Notes under the pieces: model-generated
Told to the model about the DNA's origin: nothing
Seen by the model: only the letters and a program-made list of their open reading frames with translations
The model's database searches: none
Source of the DNA: an uncultured Desulfovibrio sp.
GTDB lineage: Bacteria; Desulfobacterota; Desulfovibrionia; Desulfovibrionales; Desulfovibrionaceae
Direction of reading: 5' to 3'
NCBI RefSeq assembly: GCF_902477725.1
Contig: NZ_CABSIF010000004.1
Location: 186,001 to 250,000, forward strand
Length of the DNA: 64,000 nucleotides
Shown here: positions 16,584 through 25,301 of the stretch, in pieces
Numbering within the stretch: the stretch's first letter is position 1
Layout of the letters: every line of letters starts with the position of its first letter
Position numbers and translations under genes: made by a program

Positions 16584-17819
16584 ATGCTGAAAGGACAGAG
16601 TCAAAAACTCGGAACATCACTGGTTGTAATTCTCGCATTGTTGACAGCGCTTGATGCCATGGCCATCGACATGTATCTGCCAGCCATGCCTGTTATTGCA
16701 GAGCACATGGCGGTTTCTGCCGGAAAAATCCAATTGACCCTTTCCGTTTTTCTTTGCGGTCTAGCCTTTGGTCAAGCCATTTACGGCCCATTGCTCGACA
16801 GTTTTGGGCGCCGCGCGCCGCTGCTCGCGGGGATAGGGATATTTGCTGTTGGTTCCATATTGGCAGCACTTTCCCCTAGTTTGCAGTGGTTGCTGGTTGC
16901 CAGATTTATTCAGGCCATTGGGGCGTCAGCGGGTCTTGTGACTCCCCGCGCCATTGTTACGGATATGTGCAGCGTCACCGAGTCCGCGTTGATATTCTCC
17001 ATTTTGATGCAGGTGATGATGATCGCCCCCATTATGGCTCCCATCATCGGCAGTTTTTTGCTTGGGCATGGCGGGTGGCGTTTTGTGTTTGGAGCACTGG
17101 CTCTCATATCTGTTGCAGGATTCATCTGGGGATGGAAGACGCTCCCCGACTCATTGCCACAAAACAATCGCGTGCCCTTCAACCTGCATGCAGTTATTAC
17201 GGGATATGCCGGTATTACCCGCTCGGCAGCTTTTGTTGCATATACTCTGGCTGGCGGGTGTGTGCTTGGGTCGCTGTTTACGTATATCAGCAGCTCCGCC
17301 TTTGTGTTCACCGGGCATTTTTCGTTAACTCCCAGCCAGTTCAGCTATCTTTTTGCGGGAAACTCCGTGGCTCTGGTTTTGGGGGGGCAAATCAGTTCAA
17401 TACTGCTTAAAAGGGCGTTTCGCGAGGAATCGATAATGTTCTTCGGGCTGGCTATCCATACGTTTGCGGGTCTGGCCCTGCTGTTTTTTGTCATGGTTGG
17501 ACAGCCCGATCTTTGGTCATACGCGGCGCTGACTGCTCTGGCTGTGGGGGCATTGGGGGCCGTATTCGGCAACATGACTGCGCTCACCATGAACAGCATC
17601 AAGGGGCAGGCTGGTATTGCATCTTCATTTATGGGCGCAGCGCAGTATCTGATTTCTGCCGTGATAGGGTACGCCGCAAGTATGCTGCCGCAAAATGCCA
17701 TGCAGTTGCCGTTGGCAATTTTGATATGCGGTTTGTTGAGTTGCGCCATTTGTCTGTTTGCACATTACAAAGGCGCAAACACAGATCAGAAAATTATCGT
17801 GGAACAACGAAATTGCTGA
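16584..17819 (+). CDS. Bcr/CflA-family multidrug efflux MFS transporter
   Basis: A 12-helix inner-membrane drug:proton antiporter of 411 residues. The Bcr/CflA signature LTALDAMAIDMYLPAMPVIA is in helix 1. The loop 2-3 motif YGPLLDSFGRRAPLLAG is present, with RFIQAIGASAG in helix 4. The ATG at 16584 follows GAAGAAAGA; an in-frame TTG at 16572 overlaps the TetR stop. The gene is co-transcribed with the TetR repressor. Substrates in the family include bicyclomycin, chloramphenicol and sulfonamides; the one here cannot be read from sequence. Confidence 0.9.
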   Translation: MLKGQSQKLGTSLVVILALLTALDAMAIDMYLPAMPVIAEHMAVSAGKIQLTLSVFLCGLAFGQAIYGPLLDSFGRRAPLLAGIGIFAVGSILAALSPSLQWLLVARFIQAIGASAGLVTPRAIVTDMCSVTESALIFSILMQVMMIAPIMAPIIGSFLLGHGGWRFVFGALALISVAGFIWGWKTLPDSLPQNNRVPFNLHAVITGYAGITRSAAFVAYTLAGGCVLGSLFTYISSSAFVFTGHFSLTPSQFSYLFAGNSVALVLGGQISSILLKRAFREESIMFFGLAIHTFAGLALLFFVMVGQPDLWSYAALTALAVGALGAVFGNMTALTMNSIKGQAGIASSFMGAAQYLISAVIGYAASMLPQNAMQLPLAILICGLLSCAICLFAHYKGANTDQKIIVEQRNC

Positions 17820-17853
17820 TTCCGCGGCAGGTTCATTTGTGATGTTGCAGTCA

Positions 17854-18567
17854 TCAGCCAAACAGGGGCCGTAGCGTCAGCCAGAGGGCAATACTGGCAA
17901 GCGTCAGCCCTGCCAGCCCTTCAATAAGCGGAATACGTTTTTCCAACGCCCGCTGCGCGCCGGGCAGCGATATGGCGGCGGCAAGGGCGGCATCCCAGGC
18001 AAAGACCAGCAGGGTCATCCACACTCCGGCAAAGGCCTGCTGCGGCAGGGTGGCGGTGGGGCCGAGGATGACCGTCATGAGCGTGAGGTAAAAAACCGCG
18101 TTCTTGGGGTTGAGCAGAGCAGAGCCAAGCCCCGTGAGCAGTTGCCTGCCGGGAGAGAGGGGGCTTGCATGGCCTGTGGCGAGGCTGCCTGTCTGGTTAT
18201 GTGAAGGTTGGCTTGGCGCGTGCTGGTCTGGTGTGGGCTGGTTTGGCGCGGGCTTGTTGTTGGCAGCCTCCCGGCTGGCCCGCAGCAGCAAAAAGCCCAG
18301 CCATGCCAGATAGGCCGCGCCCGCAAGCTCCAGCACCCGGTACAGGGCGGGCATTTGCCGCATGACAGACCAGCCGGAAACCGCCAGGCAGATATACAGG
18401 GCATTGCCCAGGGCGATACCAATGCAGATAAACAGAGAACCGCGCAACCGATGCCGCACGGCATGACCAATAATGAGAAAAAAATCCGGGCCGGGGCTGA
18501 GCAGGGCAAGAAAGTGCGCCAGCGCAAGGGCAGGAAACGCAGCGGGGATCAGTGTGGAAACAGACAT
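17854..18567 (-). CDS. LysE/RhtB-family amino-acid exporter
   Basis: A 237-residue inner-membrane exporter. The family N-terminus ALALAHFLALLSPGPDFFLIIGHAV is present, then about six hydrophobic helices. The mid-protein signature is GLGSALLNPKNAVFYLTLM. An unusual hydrophilic Asn/Pro/Gln/His-rich segment of about 40 residues (KPAPNQPTPDQHAPSQPSHN) is inserted in the central cytoplasmic loop. Start at 18567 is set by AAGGAGG. It lies 28 bases downstream of the AraC-type regulator on the same strand, so the pair is likely co-regulated. The exported amino acid is unknown. Confidence 0.88.
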   Translation of the reverse strand: MSVSTLIPAAFPALALAHFLALLSPGPDFFLIIGHAVRHRLRGSLFICIGIALGNALYICLAVSGWSVMRQMPALYRVLELAGAAYLAWLGFLLLRASREAANNKPAPNQPTPDQHAPSQPSHNQTGSLATGHASPLSPGRQLLTGLGSALLNPKNAVFYLTLMTVILGPTATLPQQAFAGVWMTLLVFAWDAALAAAISLPGAQRALEKRIPLIEGLAGLTLASIALWLTLRPLFG

Positions 18568-18594
18568 GGGTGGCCTCCTTGCGGACAGCACACC

Positions 18595-19482
18595 CTATTT
18601 TTGTTTGCGCGTATTGTACGAATGTGATCGCCCCCGCTGATAGCAGCCCGGCGTGACGGAATAAAATTTTACAAACATGCGGTGAAAGTGGCTTTGATCG
18701 GCATAGCCTGCCGCCAGGGCCGCATCGGCAATGCTTTTGCCCTGACGCAACATGGCGCGGGCCTTTTCAAGCCGCAGGCAGTGCAGCCACGCCTTGGGCG
18801 GCAAGCCCGCTGTGCGGCGGAATGCGCGCGAAAAGCTCTCGCGCCGCAGGCCAGCCCTGCGGGCCAAAGATGTAACGGGCGCATGATCTGTTTCATGCGG
18901 GCCGTTTTCCTCTGCCACGGGCGCGCTGTCGGCGGCCAGCAGAATGTTTGTGGCGGCAAGGGGATAGTCCCTCTTTTTACCAGCATGTTCAGCACTGTTG
19001 GCGAGGCAGCCGTATCCCCATTGAAGCTGCCTGAAAAGCGTCACAAAGCGTATTTCCGCATCGTCCGCACCGTTGCAAAAAGCCTCCATGGCGGCCATCC
19101 CTTGCTGAAAAAGCGCCGGGTCGCGCACAACGGGCGGCGTTACTTCATACGCTTCGGCTATGCCCAGGGGGCGGCAAATGTTGCGCGCAAACCATGCCGC
19201 GTCAAAATAGGCCATAAGGTAGCTGCGCGCCTTGCCGTGCAGAGGATTGCAACTGTGCGGCAGGCCGGGGGCAATCAGGGCGATGTCGCCCTTGAGCGCT
19301 TCATGCGCTCGCCCCATGAGCGTAAAGCAGGTGCCGCCCTCAAGAATCAGGCCGAAAGAAAAAGCCGAATGGAAGTGCTCGGCGTAGGGCAGGGTGCTTT
19401 GCAGCGTGGTGCGCACCTCAAGATACGGATACTTGTCCGGCGAAATGAAGGTTTGCTGTGGGGCAGAAGGGCGGGGGGGCAT
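18595..19482 (-). CDS. AraC-family transcriptional regulator
   Basis: A 295-residue regulator. A cupin-type N-terminal sensing domain (HFHSAFSFGLILEGG, then LKGDIALIAPGLPHSCNP) is followed by the double helix-turn-helix of AraC. The first helix-turn-helix is SLARRAGLRRESFSRAFRRTAGLPP. The second is IADAALAAGYADQSHFHRMFVKFYSVTPGCYQ. AraC proteins adjacent to LysE exporters commonly activate them in response to the amino acid. The two genes here run in the same direction and nearly abut. The ligand is unknown. Confidence 0.9.
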   Translation of the reverse strand: MPPRPSAPQQTFISPDKYPYLEVRTTLQSTLPYAEHFHSAFSFGLILEGGTCFTLMGRAHEALKGDIALIAPGLPHSCNPLHGKARSYLMAYFDAAWFARNICRPLGIAEAYEVTPPVVRDPALFQQGMAAMEAFCNGADDAEIRFVTLFRQLQWGYGCLANSAEHAGKKRDYPLAATNILLAADSAPVAEENGPHETDHAPVTSLARRAGLRRESFSRAFRRTAGLPPKAWLHCLRLEKARAMLRQGKSIADAALAAGYADQSHFHRMFVKFYSVTPGCYQRGRSHSYNTRKQK

Positions 19483-19576
19483 GGCTTTTCACCGTTTGCA
19501 GTTGATGTGCCTGCAAGTGTAGTCATAGCCATACGGCATGGCAAGCGGGTGCCGCCCTGAGCATACGTGCAGGGGG

Positions 19577-20866
19577 TCAGGCAAAGAGGCGCACGCGCAC
19601 TGCTGCGCCACGGCGCAAACCGCCTTTGGACATATCATCGCTGCCGGGCATGGTTATCCAGCCGTCCATGTCGCGCAGCACGGCGGTTTTGCCAGTGCCA
19701 GCGGCAACGGGCCAGGCTGTCACGCGCCCATGCTCACGCCCCAACATCACGGGGTAGTGGGTTGGAGCGTTTCCCTCCACAGGCAGGGCAATGCCAAGGC
19801 GTGCCAGCACAACTGGTTGCAAGTTCATATGCTGCGGCGAGGCCTGCTGCCCGGCGAGCCTTTGCAGTAGCGGTGCCAGAAAAACCTGCGCAGCCAGCGC
19901 AAGGCTGAGTGAATGCCCCGGCAAGCCCCATATGGCTGTCTGCCCCACACGCGCAAGGGTGAGAGGGCGGCCACTGCTTACCCTCTGGTCATGCCCGCAT
20001 ATCTCGCAGTCCGGCAGGCCTGCTATGGCCTGGGCGCTGAAATCGCGTTTGCCGCCGGAGGAACCGCCAATAACCACAATAACGTCGCAAGGCGTGGGGC
20101 CGCCGGGCAAGGCCGCGTGCAGATGCTGACCCAGAGCCTGCGCATTGTCCGGCGCAATGCCGAGGTGCAGGCAGCGCGCGCCCAGAGAGGTGGCCAGTCC
20201 CTCCAGAAGCAGGGCATTGGTATTGCTCTGGCAGGCGGCAAAGCCGTTCTGCGGGTCAGAATCGCAAAACTCGTCACCAGTGGAAAGAACTCCCAGCACG
20301 GGCTTGCGGTGCAGCGGTACCTCTTTGAAAAATTGCGCAAGCAGGGCCATATGGTGCGCCCCAAGCCTCGTTCCCGCCTGTGCCAGCAGCGCGCCCTGAG
20401 GCATGTCCGCACCGGGCGCAAGGATATTTTCCCCCACTGCGCACGGGGCGGAAACTGCCACCATTGGCGGAGCATCCTTTGAGTCTGCCGGCTGATCCCC
20501 CAGCGTTGCAAATTCCTGCATAAGCACGGCGTCAGCGCCTTTGGGCAAGGTACTACCAGTGTAGACGCGCCATGCCTCGCCTTTTTGCAGCGTGCCGCCG
20601 CAGGGCCTGCCCATGCGGCTTTCTCCCGTCATGTGTAGCAGCACTGGGGCTACGGGGGTTGCACCGGCAATGTCTGCGGCGCACACCGCATAGCCATCGC
20701 GTGTGGAACGGTGCGTGGAAGGGCAGGGAACAGGCGCATGCATATCTGCGGCAAGCACCCTGCCAAGGGCAGCGTTTACGGGTACAGGTTCAGGCTGCAA
20801 GGGGTTTGCTCCTGCAATAAAGGCGGTAATATCCGCAGTTTCCCGCAGGCAAAAATACAGGGACAC
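19577..20866 (-). CDS. moeA: Molybdopterin molybdenumtransferase MoeA-like
   Basis: A 429-residue cytoplasmic enzyme of molybdenum/tungsten cofactor maturation, inserting the metal into adenylylated molybdopterin. Domain hallmarks include STRDGYAV (residues 53-60), TGSTLPKGADAVLMQE, GVLSTGDEF, GGSSGGKRDF and a GLPGHSLSLALAAQVF stretch. The GTG at 20866 follows AAGGAAGG. It is divergent from a FdhD-like gene and an AOR-family oxidoreductase that needs a pterin cofactor. It may therefore serve that enzyme, perhaps with tungsten. Many anaerobes hold two MoeA paralogues, one thought to handle tungsten; which type this is cannot be told. Confidence 0.88.
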   Translation of the reverse strand: MSLYFCLRETADITAFIAGANPLQPEPVPVNAALGRVLAADMHAPVPCPSTHRSTRDGYAVCAADIAGATPVAPVLLHMTGESRMGRPCGGTLQKGEAWRVYTGSTLPKGADAVLMQEFATLGDQPADSKDAPPMVAVSAPCAVGENILAPGADMPQGALLAQAGTRLGAHHMALLAQFFKEVPLHRKPVLGVLSTGDEFCDSDPQNGFAACQSNTNALLLEGLATSLGARCLHLGIAPDNAQALGQHLHAALPGGPTPCDVIVVIGGSSGGKRDFSAQAIAGLPDCEICGHDQRVSSGRPLTLARVGQTAIWGLPGHSLSLALAAQVFLAPLLQRLAGQQASPQHMNLQPVVLARLGIALPVEGNAPTHYPVMLGREHGRVTAWPVAAGTGKTAVLRDMDGWITMPGSDDMSKGGLRRGAAVRVRLFA

Positions 20867-20928
20867 GCCGTGACCTTCCTTGTGGATTGCACTCCACTGG
20901 CTGATTTTTTATTTTTGTAACTATAGTA

Positions 20929-20949
20929 ATTTACAATGGAATTGTAAAT
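20929..20949. promoter_or_regulatory. Perfect palindrome ATTTACAAT-GGA-ATTGTAAAT
   Basis: Nine-base arms are complementary around GGA, 63 bp from the moeA start. It is a probable operator for moeA and possibly the AOR operon. The regulator is not in the window. Confidence 0.55.
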
Positions 20950-20967
20950 ATTGTTATATTTTAGTAT

Positions 20968-20984
20968 GTTAAAAAATGTTTAAC
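20968..20984. promoter_or_regulatory. Inverted repeat GTTAAA-N5-TTTAAC
   Basis: A second perfect 6-bp inverted repeat lies 37 bp (centre to centre) from the first palindrome in the same AT-rich control region. Confidence 0.35.
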
Positions 20985-21408
20985 GTGGTGAAAAATAACA
21001 CATGAGCTTGACTGCACAAAGCGATTTACCTAAGCTTTGTTCACGCAAACAATAAAAACCATGAAGGTTGTCAGGTAATTGTTGCGCAGAGCCAACCAGT
21101 TGCGCGAGTTAATACGTTTTCCACGCGGTATCCCCCCTCACCGTTTACGGGCAACATTTGGCTCAGGGTTTCCTCTCCACCTGTTACCAGCATACAAAAT
21201 ATCAGCCAGAATTAAAAAGAGCACATTGTTCATTGCGGGAATGATGTGAAAAAAAGAACAAATTTGTATTAGACCACAATCTGATGCCTCGGGCCGACCA
21301 GGGCGCAGGTTGCCATGAACTTTGGCACACGCTGGCAGGCGTTGTGGATTGCCGGGAATTGCCGCCTCCGTGAAAACAGCGGCTCCGCATAGTAAAGGAA
21401 GGGGTGCT

Positions 21409-22299
21409 ATGGCTTTGCTCAAAAACACAATTGCAGGTGATGTTCTGCCGCTGGCTTCTCCCCCAGCCACGGTGCGCAGTTACGATATCCTGACCTACAG
21501 CAACGGCAAGGTTGCGCCGTCCGTATTTTTGTCGTGCCGTGAGCAGACGCTGACCATGCATGTCAACGGCGTGCCCTTTGTGCGCGTGGCCTGTTCGGGG
21601 CAGCATTTGCGCTACCTTGTGCCGGGATTTCTCTATTCCTGCGGTGTTATTGAAAGCCTGCATGATCTCGCCGGGGTGGACGTAACGCCATTGCCTGTCG
21701 CCGCCTCAGGGGCAACGTCTCCCGATGGGGCGGAAGAAGTGCGGGTGGACGTGCTGCTGCGCGGGGCCTGCTGTAGCAAGGCGGCTGGTTCTACGGAGCA
21801 GGCCGCCCCCAAGCTCACCATCACTTCGGCCATGGGCTGGAACATTCCCCTGGCAGCCCGAAAACTGCGCTGCATGCCGCGCGCGAAAGTTCCCAGCTGG
21901 GAGCCGCGCGTCATTCTGCGGGCCGCGCAAGAGCTGGAAGAACGCTCCGAAGTATTCCACCAGACTGGTGGCTGCCACAACGCAGCTCTGCTCAACAGGC
22001 AGGGCATGGTTTTTTATTGCCTTGATATTGGCCGCCATAACGCCATTGATACCCTTGTGGGCTACATGCTTGTGGAAGGGCTGAACCCCGCTGATCATAT
22101 GATAATCAGCAGTGGGCGCATTGCCTCTGAAATCGCGCAAAAGGCGGTGCGCATTGGCGTGCCTGTTTTTGCTTCTCTTTCTCGTGCCATGTCGCGTGCT
22201 GTGGACATGGCGCGCGCAACCGGGTTGACTCTGCTGGGCAATGTAAAGTCCGGCAGCATGCACATATATCATGAAAACGGGCAGCTTGTGCTGCCGTGA
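21409..22299 (+). CDS. FdhD-family protein lacking the CxxC sulfurtransferase motif
   Basis: A 296-residue FdhD homologue. E. coli FdhD moves sulfur from IscS to the molybdenum cofactor of formate dehydrogenase through two cysteines in CGVCG. The fold is recognisable here: CSGQHLRYLVPGFLYSCGVIES, TGGCHNAALLNRQGMV, DIGRHNAIDTLVGYML, and SSGRIASEIAQKAVRIGVPVF. At the CGVCG position the sequence reads SAMGWNIP, so both cysteines are missing. Cysteines elsewhere (GACCSK and GGCHNA) are present. Start at 21409 follows AAGGAAGGGG. It is the first gene of the YdhV/Hmc-like operon and probably binds the pterin cofactor of that AOR-family enzyme. Confidence 0.8.
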   Translation: MALLKNTIAGDVLPLASPPATVRSYDILTYSNGKVAPSVFLSCREQTLTMHVNGVPFVRVACSGQHLRYLVPGFLYSCGVIESLHDLAGVDVTPLPVAASGATSPDGAEEVRVDVLLRGACCSKAAGSTEQAAPKLTITSAMGWNIPLAARKLRCMPRAKVPSWEPRVILRAAQELEERSEVFHQTGGCHNAALLNRQGMVFYCLDIGRHNAIDTLVGYMLVEGLNPADHMIISSGRIASEIAQKAVRIGVPVFASLSRAMSRAVDMARATGLTLLGNVKSGSMHIYHENGQLVLP

Positions 22300-22330
22300 T
22301 GCCGTTGTCGATCATGACAAGGAGCGCTGT

Positions 22331-23098
22331 ATGGCTGATATGCTGAGCAAACTGAAACGTGCCGATGAAGATATGCTGCTCGAAAACCTTTCGCGCCGTG
22401 GATTCATCAAGGTAACTTCCTGCGCGGCCCTTGGGCTGGCCACGCTGCAAGCTTCCGAGGCTCTGGCCACCATGAAGGCCTCGCCACTGGTGATTATGGA
22501 AAAAGCAGCCGGCATGATCGTGGGCGACCCCACCCTCTGCGTGTGCTGTCAGCGGTGCGAGCTTGCCTGTACGGAATTCAACGACGGCAAGGCCGACCCC
22601 AAACTTGCGCGCATCAAAATAAGCCGCAATGCCATGTTTGGGCCGGAGGGCGGGCTGGAAAACACCACCAAGGGCATCTACGGCTCAGGTTCGCTGGTGA
22701 TTCAGGATACCTGCAAGCAGTGTCCGCACCCGGTGCCCTGCGCCACGGCCTGCCCGCAAAATGCCATTATCGCTCAAAAGGGCACGGGCACCCGCATGGT
22801 GCTCAAAGACCGCTGCGTGGGCTGCCGCCTGTGCCAGAAGGCCTGTCCCTGGGGCGTGATGACCTTTGATGAAGAGCAGGGCAAGGCCGACAAGTGCTTT
22901 TTGTGCAATGGCGCGCCCAAGTGCGTGGATGCCTGCCCGGCAGCCGCACTGCGCTATGTGCCGTGGAGCGACCGCACCCGCGAGGCCACCACGCGCGGTT
23001 CGTTTTCGCTTATGGTGCCCGATGACCGCCGCGCCGCCTGCAACGCCTGCCATGTGGAATCGCCCGGCGGGCCGCGTAACCTCAAATACGAGCAGTAG
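22331..23098 (+). CDS. YdhY-like Tat-signal 4Fe-4S ferredoxin subunit
   Basis: A 255-residue iron-sulfur protein expected to carry four [4Fe-4S] clusters. The N-terminus has a twin-arginine-like motif (SRRGFIK, about residues 21-27) and a hydrophobic stretch ending ASEALA. Cluster motifs in order are CVCCQRCELAC, CKQCPHPVPCATAC, CVGCRLCQKAC, and CFLCNGAPKCVDAC. A final CNACHVES resembles CxxCH. It matches the position and type of E. coli YdhY, the electron-transfer partner encoded next to the AOR-family YdhV. Start is fixed by AAGGAG. If exported, it could carry the AOR-family subunit with it; otherwise the twin-Arg segment acts as an anchor. Confidence 0.82.
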   Translation: MADMLSKLKRADEDMLLENLSRRGFIKVTSCAALGLATLQASEALATMKASPLVIMEKAAGMIVGDPTLCVCCQRCELACTEFNDGKADPKLARIKISRNAMFGPEGGLENTTKGIYGSGSLVIQDTCKQCPHPVPCATACPQNAIIAQKGTGTRMVLKDRCVGCRLCQKACPWGVMTFDEEQGKADKCFLCNGAPKCVDACPAAALRYVPWSDRTREATTRGSFSLMVPDDRRAACNACHVESPGGPRNLKYEQ

Positions 23099-23179
23099 CG
23101 CGCACCCCTTGCACCTTGCAGAGCGAGGCGCAGCGGGCATTCACAGGAAGTACGCTCCATCAGCGAGCCGGAGGAATTT

Positions 23180-25288
23180 ATGGCAAGGAAATTTGGCGGT
23201 TATCAGGGCAAGGGCCTGCGGGTCAATCTGAGTACGGGCCGCATCACTGTTGAAGACACCTATCAGTATCTTGACCTTATTGGCGGCACGGGCCTTGGCT
23301 ACAAGGTTTTTTGGGACGAAGTCCCCCCCAAGACCAAGGCTTATGACGAAGCCAACAAGATAGTTTTTGCCGTGGGGCCGCTGGCCGGTACGGGCGCTTT
23401 GTGCAGCGGACGCACGGCGGTTACCACCATCATGCCTGTTTCGTGGCCGCAGCACCTCATCGGTTCCGGTCATATGGGCGGCAACTTTGCCGAGCACCTG
23501 AAATACGCGGGCTACGACTTCCTCATCATTGAGGGCAAGGCCGAGCGCCCCGTGTGGTTGCATGTGCGCGATGGCAAGGCGTGGCTCAAGGATGCCAGCC
23601 ACGTGTGGGGCCAGGGCACCCGCCGCACCACCCGCGTTATCAGCGAAGAAGTGGGGGCTGACGGTACCGTTGCCGCCATCGGGCCTGCCGGTGAAAATCT
23701 GGTTCCGTATTCCGTGGTGGTCAACAGCCGCGCCCACACCGCAGGCTGTGGCATCGGGGCCGTCATGGGCTCCAAGATGCTCAAGGCCATTGCCCTTCAG
23801 GGCAGCCAGCCCGTGCACATTGCGGGCGACAAGGCCGACTGGGAAAAGCTCATCAACTACCATCGCACCATCATCGGCGCCAACAATCAGCATGTGGTTC
23901 CCAACTTCCCCAGTCCGCTTTTTGAGTACTGGGATGCCGGTTCCCGCTGGGTGGGCGCGCCGGGCAAGCGCTGGGGCGCATCTGAAGCCCCCGTTACCCT
24001 TACAAACGATGTGCGTTCGCTCAACCGCATTTCGTACCGCACCAACAATGCCGCCTATTTTCTGGGCGACAATGTGTGGCAGTACACCGTGCGCAACAAC
24101 GGCTGTTTTTCCTGCCCCATCCGCTGTTATACAGTGATGAAGGACGAAGACACGGCGGCCAAGTTCGGCGTCAGCCCCATTCAGTTCAATACCTGCGTGG
24201 GCATGTTTGGCGGGCGTGAGTGGTTCCCCAAGCTTTCGCGCAAAAAGAGCGATCTTGCGCGGCAGGCCGGTTTTGTGGGCATTGAACTCATGGACGATCT
24301 GGGCGTGTGGGAAAACTACGGCCAGTTGTTCCGCGATTTCAGCAATATGTACGAAGACGGCATCTGGAAGCAGAAGCTCGGCGCGGACGAATACAAGTCC
24401 ATACCCTGGGAAATGGTGGACGCCTGCAATCCCGAATTCATCAAGACAGCCGTGCATCGCATTGCCTACAAGGAAGGCGAGTTCGGCCAGCTTCTGGGCA
24501 TGGGCACTGGCTACATGCTTGAAAAAATGGGCATCCCCGAAGAAAAGTGGAAGGACGATCACCGCACAGTCTACTGGAAGATGGGGCACCCCAAGCATCA
24601 CGCCAACGAGGACGACGGCCAGACCGGGTGCGTCATCAACACCCAGTACAACCGCGACCCCATGTGCCACTCCAACTGCAACTTTGTGCGCAGCGGCCTG
24701 CCCATTGATGTGCAAAAGCGCCTTGCCGAGCACTTCTGGGGTTCTGCCGACGCGGTGGACGCCATCGGCGACTACAAGCCCACCAACAAGTACAAGATGA
24801 TCCGCGCCAAGTGGTCCATCGAGCGCAAGGAACTGCACGACATGCTTTCATTCTGCAACTGGATGGGGCCGTGGATTTCCACACCCAACAAGCAGGATGG
24901 CTACATGGGCGACAACAGCCTTGAGAGCAAATACTACCGCGTCCTCACCGGGCACAACCTGGACGTCAAGGAACTGGACCGCTGCGCAGAGCGCGCCTTT
25001 AACCTGCACCGCGCCTATACCGCGCGCCAGATGCAGACCACGGACATGCGCAAAAAGCACGACCAGTACCCCAACTGGCTGTTTGAAGACAAAAAGAACA
25101 AGGCTCCCTTCACCAAGGGCACCATCCGCATGGACAAGGCCGATATCGAAAAGAGCCTCGACCTGTTCTACGAAGTGCAGGGCTGGGATGTGAAATCCGG
25201 CCTGCCCAGCGCGAACCACTACCGTTCGCTGGGCCTCAATGACGTGGCCGATACCATGACCAAGGAAAAGCTGGTCCCCGGCGCGTAA
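23180..25288 (+). CDS. YdhV-like aldehyde:ferredoxin oxidoreductase family enzyme
   Basis: A 702-residue W/Mo-bis-pterin oxidoreductase with one [4Fe-4S] cluster. E. coli YdhV, about the same length, is a bis-pterin molybdoenzyme of unknown substrate. The N-terminal AOR domain begins GYQGKGLRVNLSTGRI and contains LIGGTGLGYKVFWDEVPP. Cluster ligands are in CFSCPIRC (Cys309, Cys312, Cys316), with further Cys in GQTGCVINTQYNRDPMCHSNC. No signal peptide is present. It follows the YdhY-like gene after a good ribosome-binding site. Classical AORs oxidise aldehydes to acids; this branch differs and the substrate is unknown. Neighbouring Hmc-like genes suggest electrons reach or come from the membrane. 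Confidence 0.88.
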   Translation: MARKFGGYQGKGLRVNLSTGRITVEDTYQYLDLIGGTGLGYKVFWDEVPPKTKAYDEANKIVFAVGPLAGTGALCSGRTAVTTIMPVSWPQHLIGSGHMGGNFAEHLKYAGYDFLIIEGKAERPVWLHVRDGKAWLKDASHVWGQGTRRTTRVISEEVGADGTVAAIGPAGENLVPYSVVVNSRAHTAGCGIGAVMGSKMLKAIALQGSQPVHIAGDKADWEKLINYHRTIIGANNQHVVPNFPSPLFEYWDAGSRWVGAPGKRWGASEAPVTLTNDVRSLNRISYRTNNAAYFLGDNVWQYTVRNNGCFSCPIRCYTVMKDEDTAAKFGVSPIQFNTCVGMFGGREWFPKLSRKKSDLARQAGFVGIELMDDLGVWENYGQLFRDFSNMYEDGIWKQKLGADEYKSIPWEMVDACNPEFIKTAVHRIAYKEGEFGQLLGMGTGYMLEKMGIPEEKWKDDHRTVYWKMGHPKHHANEDDGQTGCVINTQYNRDPMCHSNCNFVRSGLPIDVQKRLAEHFWGSADAVDAIGDYKPTNKYKMIRAKWSIERKELHDMLSFCNWMGPWISTPNKQDGYMGDNSLESKYYRVLTGHNLDVKELDRCAERAFNLHRAYTARQMQTTDMRKKHDQYPNWLFEDKKNKAPFTKGTIRMDKADIEKSLDLFYEVQGWDVKSGLPSANHYRSLGLNDVADTMTKEKLVPGA

Positions 25289-25301
25289 CCTTGGAGAGCC
25301 T

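Larger units (their letters stand above)
20867..21408. other. AT-rich divergent regulatory region between moeA and the FdhD/AOR operon
   Basis: No gene is supported in these 542 bases. The moeA-proximal part (about 20900-21060) is strongly AT-rich and holds two inverted repeats, at 20929-20949 and 20968-20984. The remainder shows nothing recognisable apart from the ribosome-binding site of the FdhD-like gene. Confidence 0.55.

Noticed and set aside
23141..24838. A 565-codon minus-strand frame opposite the AOR-family gene
   Set aside because: Antisense shadow of a well-supported enzyme gene; no recognisable family.
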